NCBI RefSeq assembly: GCF_041296385.1
Contig: NC_091014.1
Coordinates: forward strand, 11,383,578-11,447,577
Length of the DNA: 64,000 nucleotides
DNA from: Aphelocoma coerulescens
Lineage: Eukaryota > Chordata > Aves > Passeriformes > Corvidae
Reading direction: 5' to 3'
The notes below the pieces were generated by a model. That model was not told the DNA's origin and did not search any database. It saw only the letters and a list, made by a program, of their open reading frames with translations. The translations under genes and the position numbers were made by a program. Below are positions 1 to 11,646 of the stretch, piece by piece (position 1 is the stretch's first letter; each line of letters starts with the position of its first letter).

Positions 1-1385
1 CTTTCTTCCTATCTTCAGCAAGCAGATGAAAATTATCATTTTCATTCATTAAGCATTTTGCCTTTTTTTTTTTTTAATACTTTAAGGAGGCATTGACTGT
101 AATCTCTTGATGGGTCACTGTTAGGGAATAGCTGTTTGCTTGAGAGTGAATCTTTTAACAAATAAATTGATAAAACACGGCTGTGACTGATTAACAACAC
201 AGAACTTGATCAAAATTTGAATGAGGGTATTAAACAAGACCAGAAAACATACAGTGAACAACTACCTAGTTACTGCATAAAGGCAAAAGTCCTCTGGAAA
301 GCAGAGTACATGATCATGAATCATTCTACCTCTGAGTAATGACAAGAAACTATTTTCCTAAAGAGACTCTTTCAGTATAAAAGAAACTGTAACCCATAGG
401 GATTGAGAAACCTGCAGTGTTTGAGATTCTATCTTTGGGTTTAAACCTAAATTCTTGCTCACTGAGGTAATTTAGGCAACATTAAAAAACCGTTCTCAAG
501 AAAAAAATGTTTTGTCTCTTTCAGGACTCCTTGAAACTTCCTCTGATACCTTTCAATTCCTTCTGTTATTTAGAGGAATTGAAGAGTGCTTTTATACCAA
601 GGACACATGGAGGCAGAAACTAACTAAATAATAACTTAGATATTAGACTTCATGTTTTGTCAATATATTTATCATTTTGCAAAGAAGTGGAGTGTTATTA
701 TTAATCAAATTTATTGGTTCATAAAAACCCTGATCAGAGAAATTATTTGTCCCTGGCTGTCCAGCTGGAGAAACATAATCCAGGAGTCTTAAATATTCAT
801 ACCAAGAGCATCCATTCTCACATGTTTTTATACCAGTTTTAAAAGTCTTCTGGCAGAAGATGAAAGGTGCTGTAAAAATATTAAACTATACAATTAAAAG
901 CCACTTTTTTCTACTTCATATACAACGTTCTAGGATGGAGGTCCCTGCCTCACACATATTCAATGCTAAGGGAGCTGTCTTGAATGCTGCCTCGATTTTC
1001 TTAAAGAACTAGATTAGCACATTTCTTTATCCCTCTTTTGTAGCAATAATTTCTAATATTTATTTGTAATACAACGTTCATATTGCATGACAGTGTTGCA
1101 ACATATTAAGAGAATTTGTTAGATTGCCATGTCCTTAGACTTGTAATTCAAAATAAGAAGTGCTGCACAGTCTCAAGAAAAGAGGTGTGAGAGGTGTATG
1201 AAAGCTCATGAATGCCACATCACATTTGAGCTCTGTCATACTCATTTAAACATGGTGTGAAGCTGAGGTACTGCTGTAAACATACACAAAAAGTGAGATA
1301 TATTTTTAAAGAATAAATTTTTACAGGTGTACAATATACTATATTTGAATGAGCTCTATGTTCATTGTTGCTGTTGAGATGGCCA
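1..1385. other. AT-rich single-copy DNA, no gene seen
   Basis: No repeat family, splice-bounded exon or convincing reading frame was recognised on either strand. Only short A/T runs break the sequence. It ends at the outer edge of the minus-strand LTR. Confidence 0.6.
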
Positions 1386-1800
1386 TGACACACACAGACA
1401 GTGACTCTTTCAAGGGCCAAAAAACCATTTATTAAACAAAGCAGCCTCTTTCATACGCCTTTTGTGTGTTATCATTCGTGTTACAGATTCATTGGCTGCT
1501 AAACTACCACAATAGACTCACTGGCTGTTATTAACCATAATATACTACCATTGACTACCTGTAGCATAAGCATTCAAGCATTCAGAAAAAAAACAGGTGC
1601 GGATATGTTGCTGTTTTTCTCATTCTATTGTTTAACTTTCATGCTTCTGTCGATACTACATTCTCATGGGTAAAAACTAATTGTTTTTCTTCTCACAGAC
1701 TTTTCTCACAGTCCTTCTCTAGCTGAAGTAACAAGCCTGAGCCATAACTTTACAAAGGCAACAAGGCCTTCATTTTATAAGGTTTTACTTAAATTCCACA
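1386..1800 (-). mobile_element. 3' LTR of the minus-strand ERV
   Basis: The 415-bp segment has TG...CA ends on the minus strand: it starts TGTGGAATTT at 1800 and ends CTGTGTGTGTCA at 1386. An AATAAA polyadenylation signal lies at 1428-1433 (minus), about 40 bp before the end, as expected for the R-U5 part. The right edge abuts a textbook polypurine tract. No target duplication can be tested because the 5' end of the element is missing. Confidence 0.75.
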
Positions 1801-1822
1801 TCTCCCCCTTTTTTGTTTTTTT
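1801..1822 (-). other. ERV polypurine tract
   Basis: On the minus strand an A-rich run is followed by AAAAAAGGGGGAGA and then directly by the LTR's TG. This is the plus-strand primer site of reverse transcription and fixes both the LTR edge and the element's orientation. Confidence 0.8.
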
Positions 1823-2405
1823 ATGGAAAGGGTTCATGTATTCTAATGTTAAAACAGTCTGCACCATCCCACCAAAACCACCACTGGCCACCTGCTGGCC
1901 ACAGGACAAAACACATGGCATACAGATCACAGCCAACTAAAACCACCAAGAACAACCATGCCACCGACATAGAGACTTATAATATAGGAAAACAAAAAGA
2001 TAGTGTCCAATGTTCCCAGAGAGAGAGAGAGCTGCTTCTTCTTCTGCACTTGGCAGTAAATGGCTACTGTTCTAAAGCTCCCATGGCTGGAGCTCAAGGG
2101 CCACATCACCCAGAGAGGAGGGAGTCCACCAGCCAGAAACACAGACCCCAGCACTGCCGAATGTCTCTCTGGAAGCATGGAACAGGGAAAAACTGGAGAA
2201 GGTCAGCAGGAACACAACAACATGATGGCAGATGCAGTAGGACACGAGGCAGTTGCCAGCCTGCCTCCACAAGCCCTCAGGTCACAGCCATGTTCCTGCC
2301 AGTCCTACTCCTGCTCCTGTCTTGGCCATGAGGGCTGGATGGTGACTGGGTCATTTTTCCTCTCGCTGTGCCTCATTGTCTCATAGGTGATTGATGTTTG
2401 TCAGG
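1823..2405 (-). pseudogene. ERV interval between integrase and PPT, env deleted
   Basis: This 0.58-kb stretch sits where env should be (usually about 1.8-2 kb). Minus-strand frames contain several stops. There is a short hydrophobic, leader-like segment and, close to the PPT side, a second hydrophobic stretch (about 1930-2010). These could be the two ends of env with the middle removed, but no env motif (furin site, CX6CC, immunosuppressive segment) was seen. Plus-strand frames open across the region appear to be fortuitous. Confidence 0.4.
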
Positions 2406-2590
2406 TCAGGCAGGTATCCACACTAGATCTGTTGGCAATAAAACACATATGTACCTTCTCCCCTAAGTTAGTAAATCAGCTAGGCCTTGCCATTGCACAC
2501 CCAGTTGTGGATCCTTACGTAAAAGCTTTTAGAAATTGGTTCCACACATGCAACCGATATCTCTCTGCTGGGGATCAAAACAGAGGATCT
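2406..2590 (-). pseudogene. pol: Integrase C-terminal remnant (class II ERV pol)
   Basis: Minus-strand translation of about 2409-2525 shows the pattern of the retroviral integrase C-terminal DNA-binding domain of betaretrovirus-like elements: an R/K-D-P start, a Q-W-Q-G block, a leucine pair, a G-R block and a closing W-I-P. A conserved tryptophan position is a TAG stop (2463-2465), and a TGA at 2406-2408 follows the W-I-P block. Upstream, toward 2590, the related sequence continues in a shifted frame and holds another stop. The N-terminal zinc-binding and catalytic core domains are absent, so this copy cannot make integrase. Family assignment is from recognition of the motif pattern only. 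Confidence 0.65.
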
Positions 2591-5500
2591 GCCTGAAAAA
2601 ACTTTAGTGTAAATACTGTATTATCTAGATATTCCTAAGAGGTCATAGTCCATGTCTAGAGACGAGGCATTCACTCTTAGACCAGGACTTCTCAATCAGA
2701 TTTCAATTATTGTTTTCGAAGTGCATGCAAGTACCTGTATCTTGCATGGATTTTGGAAGGGAGACACAATCTGAGAGCATCTCATCTGAGTGCTCCTGAC
2801 GTAGCACTACAGCTCCATCCTCACCAAATCTCCAGTTAGATAAAATCCTGATGCTCTTTTTTTTTATTAATTAATCTCATCAAATCTATTTCTCACTGAC
2901 TTTTTGATAGCCATGTTGCTCTAAGGTCTATAAGAGTGTAATAGCACATACATATTTTGCTGCAGAAGTGACCATTTTAAGAGAGTTTTGTCTGCTCATC
3001 TATGCTTGTGATTTTTTACATCCCTCAGTCACACAGATACACTGAAATAAACACTGACTCCAGAAAAAAAAACAAAAAACCAAAAAAATCCCATACCATA
3101 GACAAAAGTAATTCCCTATCTCACTTCACAACATGGCACATAAAAGGGGCAGGGAACGACAGCCCAAGGTAGCAGCCAGCAGTTGAGAATAGGCTGCAGT
3201 ATTGAAAAGCAACCATAATATGGTGACAAAATATATGCAAAATTGTACCAGTGAAAGAAAAAAATAGGTTTAAATAGTTGGCTAAGAAAATTTTACTGCA
3301 GGACAGGAATCCACAGCAAATGTGCTAATTCCCTACCTTTAGCATTTTGGGCCTAGCATAAATTTCTTTCTTATGAAAATTTATACAGCAACAGGCCATA
3401 GGATGAACTTTCATTTTGTTTCTCAGTAGATTGGTCTGAAGGTTTTCCTTAGAGAAAAAAAAGGAAACAGCAGCAAACTCACCCAAAACTTAATTTATCG
3501 GAAACAGTCCAACAAAATGGACCCTTAAAAAACAATTTAAAGAGAACAGGTCTGAGGTTGCACTCATGTATAGGCCAGCTGCTAGCATTACGAGAGGTCA
3601 AACTTAGTTTGTTTTCAGCATGTTTCCTTGCACAGATATTAGTCTTTGTCTGTAATTTTGGCTATGTCTCTATTTTCCTAGCTCAGGTTAATCTAACACA
3701 TCATCTGTCTTATTGTTTCTTTAAAAAGCCTCAACCACTGACATTTACAAGTCACGGTATTTGAAATACTTTCCTTTGGGTCAGTTTGTTAAATTGCTTC
3801 AGATTAAATAAACAAAATCACATTCTGCTATGTTTTTGAATAGTGCAAATTTATTTATATAGAATATCTGTTGTTTTGGGGTAAAACCAGCAAGCCATAT
3901 CCTTAACCCCTGTAAGAAATTATGTATCTACAGAAGTTACACTGGTTTTGGCTCTCTGAGGGCCCGGCACGGAAGGCTGATTACATGATTGTCCTGGGTT
4001 GCAGTGGACAATGATCCAGACATGTTTTAGATATTTCTTTTACTAAAGACCACTATTTTCAGATGATCAGAGTGGGAAATGGGGTGGTTTCATGAATGAA
4101 GGAGCACTTGTCCTTCTTGATGTGACCGAATCTGACTTCTGCTGTTAATTATCAGATTATATTGTTGGATCTAGCCCTTCAGATGCTTAAGAACAGACTT
4201 AAGGCTAGGTTCAAGAAGAAACATGGATTTGAGGCACAGTGTATATGACCCATGTTGTTGGCACCAAGGTCTGTTGTGCCTGTGACCAGAACCTCCTGTG
4301 AGGCCTCACCATCTGTTTTACACCGTTCTCCAGCTCTTCCCATGTATTATATGAGAGCAAGATTTGCCACAACATAGTCCACAAGTGGTGCACATGGTGC
4401 CTCAGCTCAACAACGTGGAATGCTACAGAGGGCTACATCTGACACTCTCCCAGTTAGGTGCCCCTGTCTTATGAAGATTCAGAGTCTGAAACAGATTAAT
4501 GTGCTTTTGTTAAACATCTTTTTTTCTCCTAAAAAACCCTCTTTTTTTCCCCCTTCCCCACCAGTGGTTAGAGCAGTGCATAGAAAGTCAGAGCTTTAAG
4601 ATGCTCTACGCTCCTGTGTCTCATTGCAATATATGGCTATGGGTAATTGCACGTATGAAGAAGAGTAGATAAAAATGTACACTGGCTATTCTGCTTGCCA
4701 AAGTTGAGCCACTATATATCCAGGACTGAAAAATTCACTGGCTCAGAGAGAATGCATGGTGTAGACTGGATTTCTGGCCAGTTTGTGTCTGTCTTTAAAG
4801 CTCTAATTTACTAAGAAGGCGAAGGGGGCAAAGGAAGCTATACCATCTTTCTTCAGCTACCTCTATAATAAGAAAGGTTCCTTTAAAAGCTGGAAACTGA
4901 CCTCAGTTCATGTAGTTAAGGATATGCATTTAAATACTGTGCACAAATCCTTTATGTTCTTTCTGTTGTAGAATTTATAGGCATGCAATCAAGATCTGCT
5001 CTGCATGTAACTCCTACTACTGTCAGTGATCATCTTCTTATTGGTACTAAAATTGGATTTGGGCCTGTAGAAATGTGGGGTTTGCTCATATAAATTTCTC
5101 AATATCTCTTTTCCAAAAGGCACTATTACAAAGAGAAAAATCCTTATTTCTTCAATTTTTTATAACAAAAATAGAATGGCGCAAATTAACATCATGTTTT
5201 TTCCTAGATATTGAATTTACCAAATCCTTAAAGAAAAAATATTTAATAGAATATATAGATATAATTTTGTTACAAAACACATAAAAAACCAACAGATGTT
5301 GGACTGAATGTTTAAACCATCAGCTCTTGAATAACTCTAATTAAGCTTTAATACTGTTTTCTGGTTAGGAGTGGATAGAAAGTCCCAATAAATCACGTAT
5401 ATAGAATTTTATCATTTTTTCTTTACACTGTAGTAGTCAGTCCCAAAAGATTTTATTCATGTTTAAAATGAAACTAATATTTTATTTAGTTTCAAAATAT

Positions 5501-7298
5501 TAAAAAAAATGGAAAACATTTCTAAATAGAGCAACTGAATGAAACAATAAAATTTTATTTAACAGACCATTTTCCATAAAAAAAATACTATCAAATATTT
5601 TTACAGTCTATGATAACAAATTCAGAACTAAGTCCTGATCTTATTTAAAGATGAGATGGGGTTGTGTCAGTATCTCTGTTTGAAAAAATTGATGGTGTTG
5701 CAAACTCTGCAAATGTAACCATGCAGTACTTCTTCAGGAGGTTTACTTCTCCCCAGATGAGTTTGTCTTAAGGTGCTGCTGACTTTTTATTTCTGTTGAC
5801 AATAGTGTGCTAAGAAAATTAGTAACTTTGTTACTGTATATTTCATGACCAAGGTCCTGTTTGCATCCCTGACCTTCCTTTCTGCTTGGACACAAAGTGC
5901 TGGGAGATCTACCAGAAGTGTAAGGCAGATCTTAATTAATCCTTTATTTTTAAGTAAATGTTCAATAAAAGAAACTTTCTGGTCTGCATTGAGTTTTTCA
6001 ATAACTAGCCAGATATTTAGAAAATTTTGGTTTTTTCAAGAGAAATTGCTACAGAAATCAAGTTTCAAAACAGGGTTTAGCTCAACAGAGAATAGAAAAT
6101 ATAATCAGATGTAAGTTTAATAACAATTGTTTGCATATATGAAAATTACATTCCAAATATATGCAAATTTTCTACTTAAAAAAACCACTACCATATTCAT
6201 ACAGTCAAAATTAGTTTACCAAGAGCTTGGTTCAATAACTCATGTGCTCTGTGGTCCAACAATTCTGACATGAATTGTGAATCATTCTTGAAAACTTACA
6301 AGTACTACAGGCAAGCCATCAATTTTCAGATAAAAGAAGCAGCTGTTTTTGCAGAAATCTAGTTTTACTACCCTTCAGCATAACAGAACACAAAGTTTCA
6401 ATAATGGAGGCAATTCAGGAATTATAAAGTTTTTGGTTTAGAGGCATTTTGCCTTTCCCAGAATTGCCAAACAATTCCAGTTCAATATGAATTGCAAACA
6501 TAAAAGCAGGTCTATAAATGTCTCTTGTGAGTATTTAATAAAATAGACACTTTTTAAAGTTATCCAAGACATTGCAGTTGACAAGCAAATAAGGCAAGAT
6601 TGCTTTGAATCTTATATTAAGTCAGTAGCAATAAACCAATACAATTTTACAGTGATTTTTCCTATGACTGCATTAAAATTATGTTGTAATTCCCAAGTGT
6701 CTGGATAAAATGACTTTTTTTACCATTCAATCACCAGTAAATTATCTAAGCAGATGGAAATACTTTAATCTCTTCTTATTGTGTTTGTCTCATGCTGGGT
6801 ACAACATATGCTGAAATCAAAAGCTCAACAGTCAAACAAAATTTTGATATTTAAAGAAAAAATAGTTCTTAAAGATATTTAAAGAAAGAAAAAAAAAATG
6901 AGTCAAAGGCCATTCACTAGAACTTTGCTTCTCAAGAGCCCCAAAAGCCAGAACATCCTCCTGTAGTCTTCATTTAAGAAATATTGAGTTTTATGTATTT
7001 GAGTCACAGGTTATTTTGAAATGTTTTCCAGCTGAAGAATCATTTATCTATTCCAATCATGCAGCAACAGCACCATCATAAAGAAGATAAGTAAACCAAG
7101 AAACACTATGAAGATCTACCCAGAATCAATAACTCTACCCACTACACAAACAGGTGCTCTCTTTTGCATTGCAGAAGTAGAGGAAGAAAAAATCTCAGTA
7201 GATGTGATTCTGTGTCTGTGTTTTCTTCTAAGGCAGGTTCAGCTGAGCTGAAACAACAGCCTGTCTCCCAAGAAGAGGGTACCACTTCTTCTGCTGCT
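2591..7298. other. AT-rich single-copy DNA, no gene seen
   Basis: About 4.7 kb without a recognisable gene or repeat family. There is an A-rich patch at 3063-3088 and a T/C-rich patch at 4533-4562. Short open frames of 60-90 codons on both strands are at the length expected by chance and show no domain signature. Confidence 0.55.
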
Positions 7299-7766
7299 CT
7301 AAACCCCTGCTATGTGAATTGCTGCATGTGATGTGCCATACAACAGCCAAAACAGGTAAGCACCTGAGTCTGCGACAGGTACACTCGAGTCTTTACCTCC
7401 CAATAGTGGAAATTCATCCTTGTTCAAAAGAAAGCAAACAATGTCTGTAGATGACACCCTGCTTACACTGTTTGACTCATCATTTTCTTGGTGAATCCAG
7501 AAAAATAAGTTAGAAAGTGTGATCTGTAATTCACAGACTGTCACATATGTGTCAGGGAAGTTTTCAACAGAAGCTTTTTTACAAGAAAATGTAAACTTGT
7601 GGAAATTTAACAAGTTAGAATTTAGAAATTGGGTGGTTTTGGGGATTTTTTTTCCAAAATAATTTGATAAAAATATCTTCCCGGTATAAAGAGGAAAGTT
7701 GTAGTAGAAAAAAGAATATAAAGAAAGAGGACCCAGTTGAGCCAAGGTCTCACACGCAGGGGGCAT
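7299..7766 (-). other. Unassigned 155-codon open frame with Ig-V-like spacing
   Basis: The frame is not recognised as a known gene. It is long for such AT-rich sequence. Its second half shows a cysteine (codon 7533-7535), a tryptophan 12 residues later (7497-7499), and a D-S-G-x-Y pattern (7356-7370), the spacing of an immunoglobulin V-type fold. The second cysteine position reads as phenylalanine (7350-7352), and the C-to-C distance (about 61) is short for a V domain. The first half looks like random low-complexity translation with no signal peptide. A relic Ig-like exon is possible. Chance resemblance is at least as likely. Confidence 0.15.
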
Positions 7767-10700
7767 TTGAACCTGTGCCTTGCACAGTCCACACTGGTTT
7801 ATCTCTTGAATCCTTCTCTTGTTTTTCCTCTAGACCACTGAATAAGCAATTGTTCTCACACATGATCTTTTTCAGAAGACAAGTCTGATGTACACTGTTA
7901 ACTTAGTCTGGGGTAGCTGTAATGTTCACTCTGTCTGTACAAGAACACTTGTGGAACAATCTGTCTTATACACAGAGCATTTGCTCTTTGCCACTTTCTG
8001 TGTTTCATTTTCATCAGCTAAAGTGACAGATTAATGATGTATCAACACTCCCTCTGCAGGAACCTGACTGTGGGTTTTCTCTGTCCTGAGCTAGTGCCCT
8101 AGACAACAGAGACTTCTGATCCTGTCAAGGGGGGCAGAGGGGGAGTACTGACAGAGAACAAAAGAAAGAAGTCAGTTTATACTTTGAAGGAAAAGAAGGA
8201 AAGCATTTAAACCTCTGAAAATTCCTAAAGAATAAAAAAATTCATTTAATATTAGTTCAGGAAGTTAGCTGTGCAATGAATTACATACATTTACATTACA
8301 TACATTTGAGTGAGCACTTTTTACTTTATTAATATGTTATTATATACTATATACATTATTATATATTACATACAGTTGTACTTGAACATAACACATTGTT
8401 CCAATAATAGTATTTTAGGTATATATATTGTAAAGGTAACATGATTTCATTGTACTTAGAACTTCTTTATTTAAGACATCAGAAGCTACCATTTACTGTC
8501 TTTAATTTCACATTACATAAGTACATCATTTATTTCACCATAGCCAGGAGTTACTTGCTATCTATCAATGCTTTCCCATATATCAAGTCCTCCTGCAGGC
8601 TCTTGGCTTCTCAGTACAGCCTGAAAAAGTGCCAAGCATTCAGGTGAGCTCAGCTGTCATGAGTTTCCACCTTTTCTGCTCAAGTTTAAATTGTGTCATT
8701 TCTTTTATCATATTCATAAGATTTAAAGGAAACTTAGGGCAATGACATGGTATGTTTTGCTGTGGGTATACATGACATTTAAGATTAAAGTTGTTCATAT
8801 ATTTTAGTAATTTTTTTTAATCTGAGTTTCATATACTCAGCCTGCAGAAGGTCTAATGCAGCTATTTTCCTTTACCCCTAAATGTCACCTCTAAACCAGG
8901 ATAACTCAAGGAAAGAATCTTTCTTAAAAACAACACTAAATAATTCAGGGTTCAGATATGTGTGGTGTTATTCCTCCAGGCACTTTCTACAAGTGGAGTG
9001 TTAAAACTGGCATCCAAGCTGGTGCTTCTACTAGTGATCATATCCTACAGGTAAATAAGGCCAGTTTTGTGTCATGTCAGTATTATGCTAGATATTAATA
9101 ATGCTACCTTGTGCTCTAGTCCTGGTGCACATCCCTCAGAGGGGGAGGGATCTCTGTGCCTCTTCGAGCCTGCCTGTTCTGTCCCATGGCAATTACTGTC
9201 ATCCAGAGCTTCTCGTGAGCAGGAGACAGACAAACTCTGTCCTTAGGGCGCTGCATCTAAGCTGTCCCACCCTCATGATGGGACGGTGCTCGCTGGTGTG
9301 ACACCACACTCCCACAGCCACACTGTCCTCACAGGTCAGTTGTGCAGCTCTGCCCCTCACAGGTGAAATGGGATCTCAAAACCCTCTTTCCCTTAATTTT
9401 TTGCTGATCATGAGCACATCTTTAATTTTTAACTTTTAGTATACATCATCAGTCTGCAGTTGCTTCCATATTTATGTTCATGCAAGAACACTACTTGAAC
9501 TGACATCCTCATTCAGATGTAGGAGACATTGCACTGACTGTACTGTTGCATTTTCTCTAGTATAGTTCAATCTTTGAGCTTCATAATCTTTCTGATGTGA
9601 GCACAGTTGTGTAATATAAGCCATATTTTCCTCAACTATGTATTATTTAAAGTGAGAAGCAAAGGAGTGTTCTTGTCTAGTCCAAGCTCCTATATAACAT
9701 GAATCTTGAGTTTCAACCCACAATTTTGTCAGTGTTTTATGAAACGTCCTTTTAGGAGAATAATACAAGCTTCTTTGTCCTAAGACTTCCAGGAAATGTA
9801 GCCAGCTCTTATCCCCCAGAATTGGCATGGAAATGTGTATATGTTAACTCTTTTCTATTTTAGTACCAACTAGTGTTTTCCTAAGAATAAAATATACAAG
9901 GTATAATTAAAGCCTTCTGGATTTCTTCTACAGCCCATGTCCTCAATAAAACAAAGTAATCAAAGCTGTGGCACATTCAAAAAGACTCAGTTTGCCCCAG
10001 AAAAAAAAATCTGGTTAGTTTTCTCCAGGAAGCTAAAGAGTGAAAAAATATACTGCTCCACAGCAGTAAATCTGCTTAATAAACAGCCTCTCACCAGAAT
10101 AAGCTCTGTTTAAAATTGTTACTATTTTTATTTTATTATGCAAGAGGAATTGCATGGAAAAGTTAAGAACAGATTGGAGACAAAAGCCTGAGTTGATATG
10201 AATATTTTGTTTAAAAAGTTTAATCATCTGGTTTGTTAGGCTTTTCTTGCAGAATAACAAAACTTAGTAGCTAGTGTTCTTATATTTGTTTTCTCCTGTT
10301 TATTTCTTTTTGTGTATCACTAAATTTGAACTGCCCACACTACATTACACTTTATTTCCTTAGTGATTTGGAGCCTGGTGACTGAAACTGAATGAATAAT
10401 ATTTGACTGACTAAAAGCAAGGCATATTCTAACCCCTAATTATTAATCATGTACAAAGAAAGTAAGGGCCATCCATGTTAATAAATTTCATTAAGTGCAG
10501 ACTGCTTGGTCTGGGCAGTGGCATTTGCCTTTCACAAACCTGTAGAGCAAAAAGGGGCAAATCAGCATTTGTCTCTCTTCCCTTACACAATGCTGCTGCC
10601 TCAGTTAAGGGGTGCAGTCTCCAGCCAAAGCCATTTCACTTTTTATTTTTGAAGGCATGTCTATAGTGGTACATACTCTAGCCTGTAGCTCAGAAATAAC

Positions 10701-11488
10701 ACAAAGAACGGTGATATTTATTTTACAGAAGGTGACTGAAACCGTGTCTGAAGTGCAGGCAAGAACTCTAAATCCTCGTGTAAATACACTGAATGAGGAT
10801 CCTGGTGAAGGGCATCTTTCAGATATCCCATGCATAACATAGGCTTCTAGCCAGCTGGTTGCCTAGTGAGCTGCAAAATACACCAGCAGATAGCTGGAGC
10901 TACTCTAAAAAGTGCTGAAAATATTTTACAAGTCAAACCCAGTCATTTTCATATGAGCTTTCCTTTAAAAATTAAATCAGAAGAGAACTAGATCTGAACA
11001 AAAACTGGACAGACACAAACAAGGATTAGCATAGCTAAAAACCTCTCCAAACTCCTGTAAAACTAAAATAGCTTAGTATATTATCTAGTGGATCTCTTTT
11101 ATATGAAAAACAGATGGGTGAGGGAAGTAGAAGAAAAGTCATGCTGCAGAGCACTAAAAAAAAAAAAGGATGAAAAATATCATTTAATGAAGTAAAAAGT
11201 GTCTTCAGTTGGCACTTCCAGCACTCACATTTCAATAGAAATTTTCAAGGAAGTGCTCTATTCTCATGCCCAGTAACTGGCTTCCTAATTCTTCTGTAGA
11301 AATCATATCATGACTTGTAACTTCACAAGACTGCATAGAAGCTGAAGTCCAATGCCTATGCCTTTAACAAAAGGACCAAACTAGCATTAAGACTGGCTAT
11401 GCAGTCTTAGATTTATTTTTTGTTTTATTATTTTGAGACATTAGGTATCTGAGTGGGATGCCATAAGTTTTGAGAAAAAGAAGGGTCT
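7767..11488. other. AT-rich single-copy DNA, no gene seen
   Basis: No repeat family or gene recognised. A TA-rich, TACATA-repeating patch lies at about 8280-8380, and a slightly GC-richer patch without repeat identity at 9100-9360. Confidence 0.55.
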
Positions 11489-11646
11489 CCTTTTTGTTTT
11501 TTTCTTTTTCTTTTTCTTTTTCTTTTTCTTTTTCTTTTTCTTTTTCTTTTTCTTTTTCTTTTTTTCTTTTTCTTTTTCTTTTTCTTTTTCTTTTTCTTTT
11601 TCTTTTCCTTTTCCTTTTCCTTTTCCTTTTCCTTCTTCTTTTTCTC
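11489..11646. repeat. (TTTTTC)n grading into (TTTTCC)n microsatellite
   Basis: About 155 bp of pure pyrimidine on the plus strand. The left two thirds are mainly 6-bp TTTTTC units and the right third (from about 11601) mainly TTTTCC, with one G near the left edge. The long basic Lys/Arg and Phe/Ser open frames through it are artefacts of the repeat. Confidence 0.95.

Larger units (their letters stand above)
1386..2590 (-). mobile_element. Class II ERV, 3' end only (pol tail, PPT, LTR)
   Basis: Reading the minus strand from 2590 down to 1386, the order is an integrase C-terminal remnant, a short interval, a polypurine tract and an LTR, which is the normal 3' order of a provirus. No matching 5' LTR, gag, protease or reverse transcriptase lies to the right, so the element is truncated near 2590. 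The integrase tail resembles those of betaretrovirus-like class II elements. This assignment rests on motif resemblance. Only about 0.6 kb separates the integrase end from the LTR, so env is absent or almost wholly deleted. Confidence 0.7.

Noticed and set aside
1813..2331. 172-codon plus-strand open frame
   Set aside because: It is antisense to a minus-strand ERV whose PPT and LTR fix the orientation. Its composition is low-complexity with no domain.
4533..4562. Possible reversed polypurine tract (T run then CCCCCTTCCCC)
   Set aside because: No LTR with TG...CA ends or poly(A) signal was found on either side.
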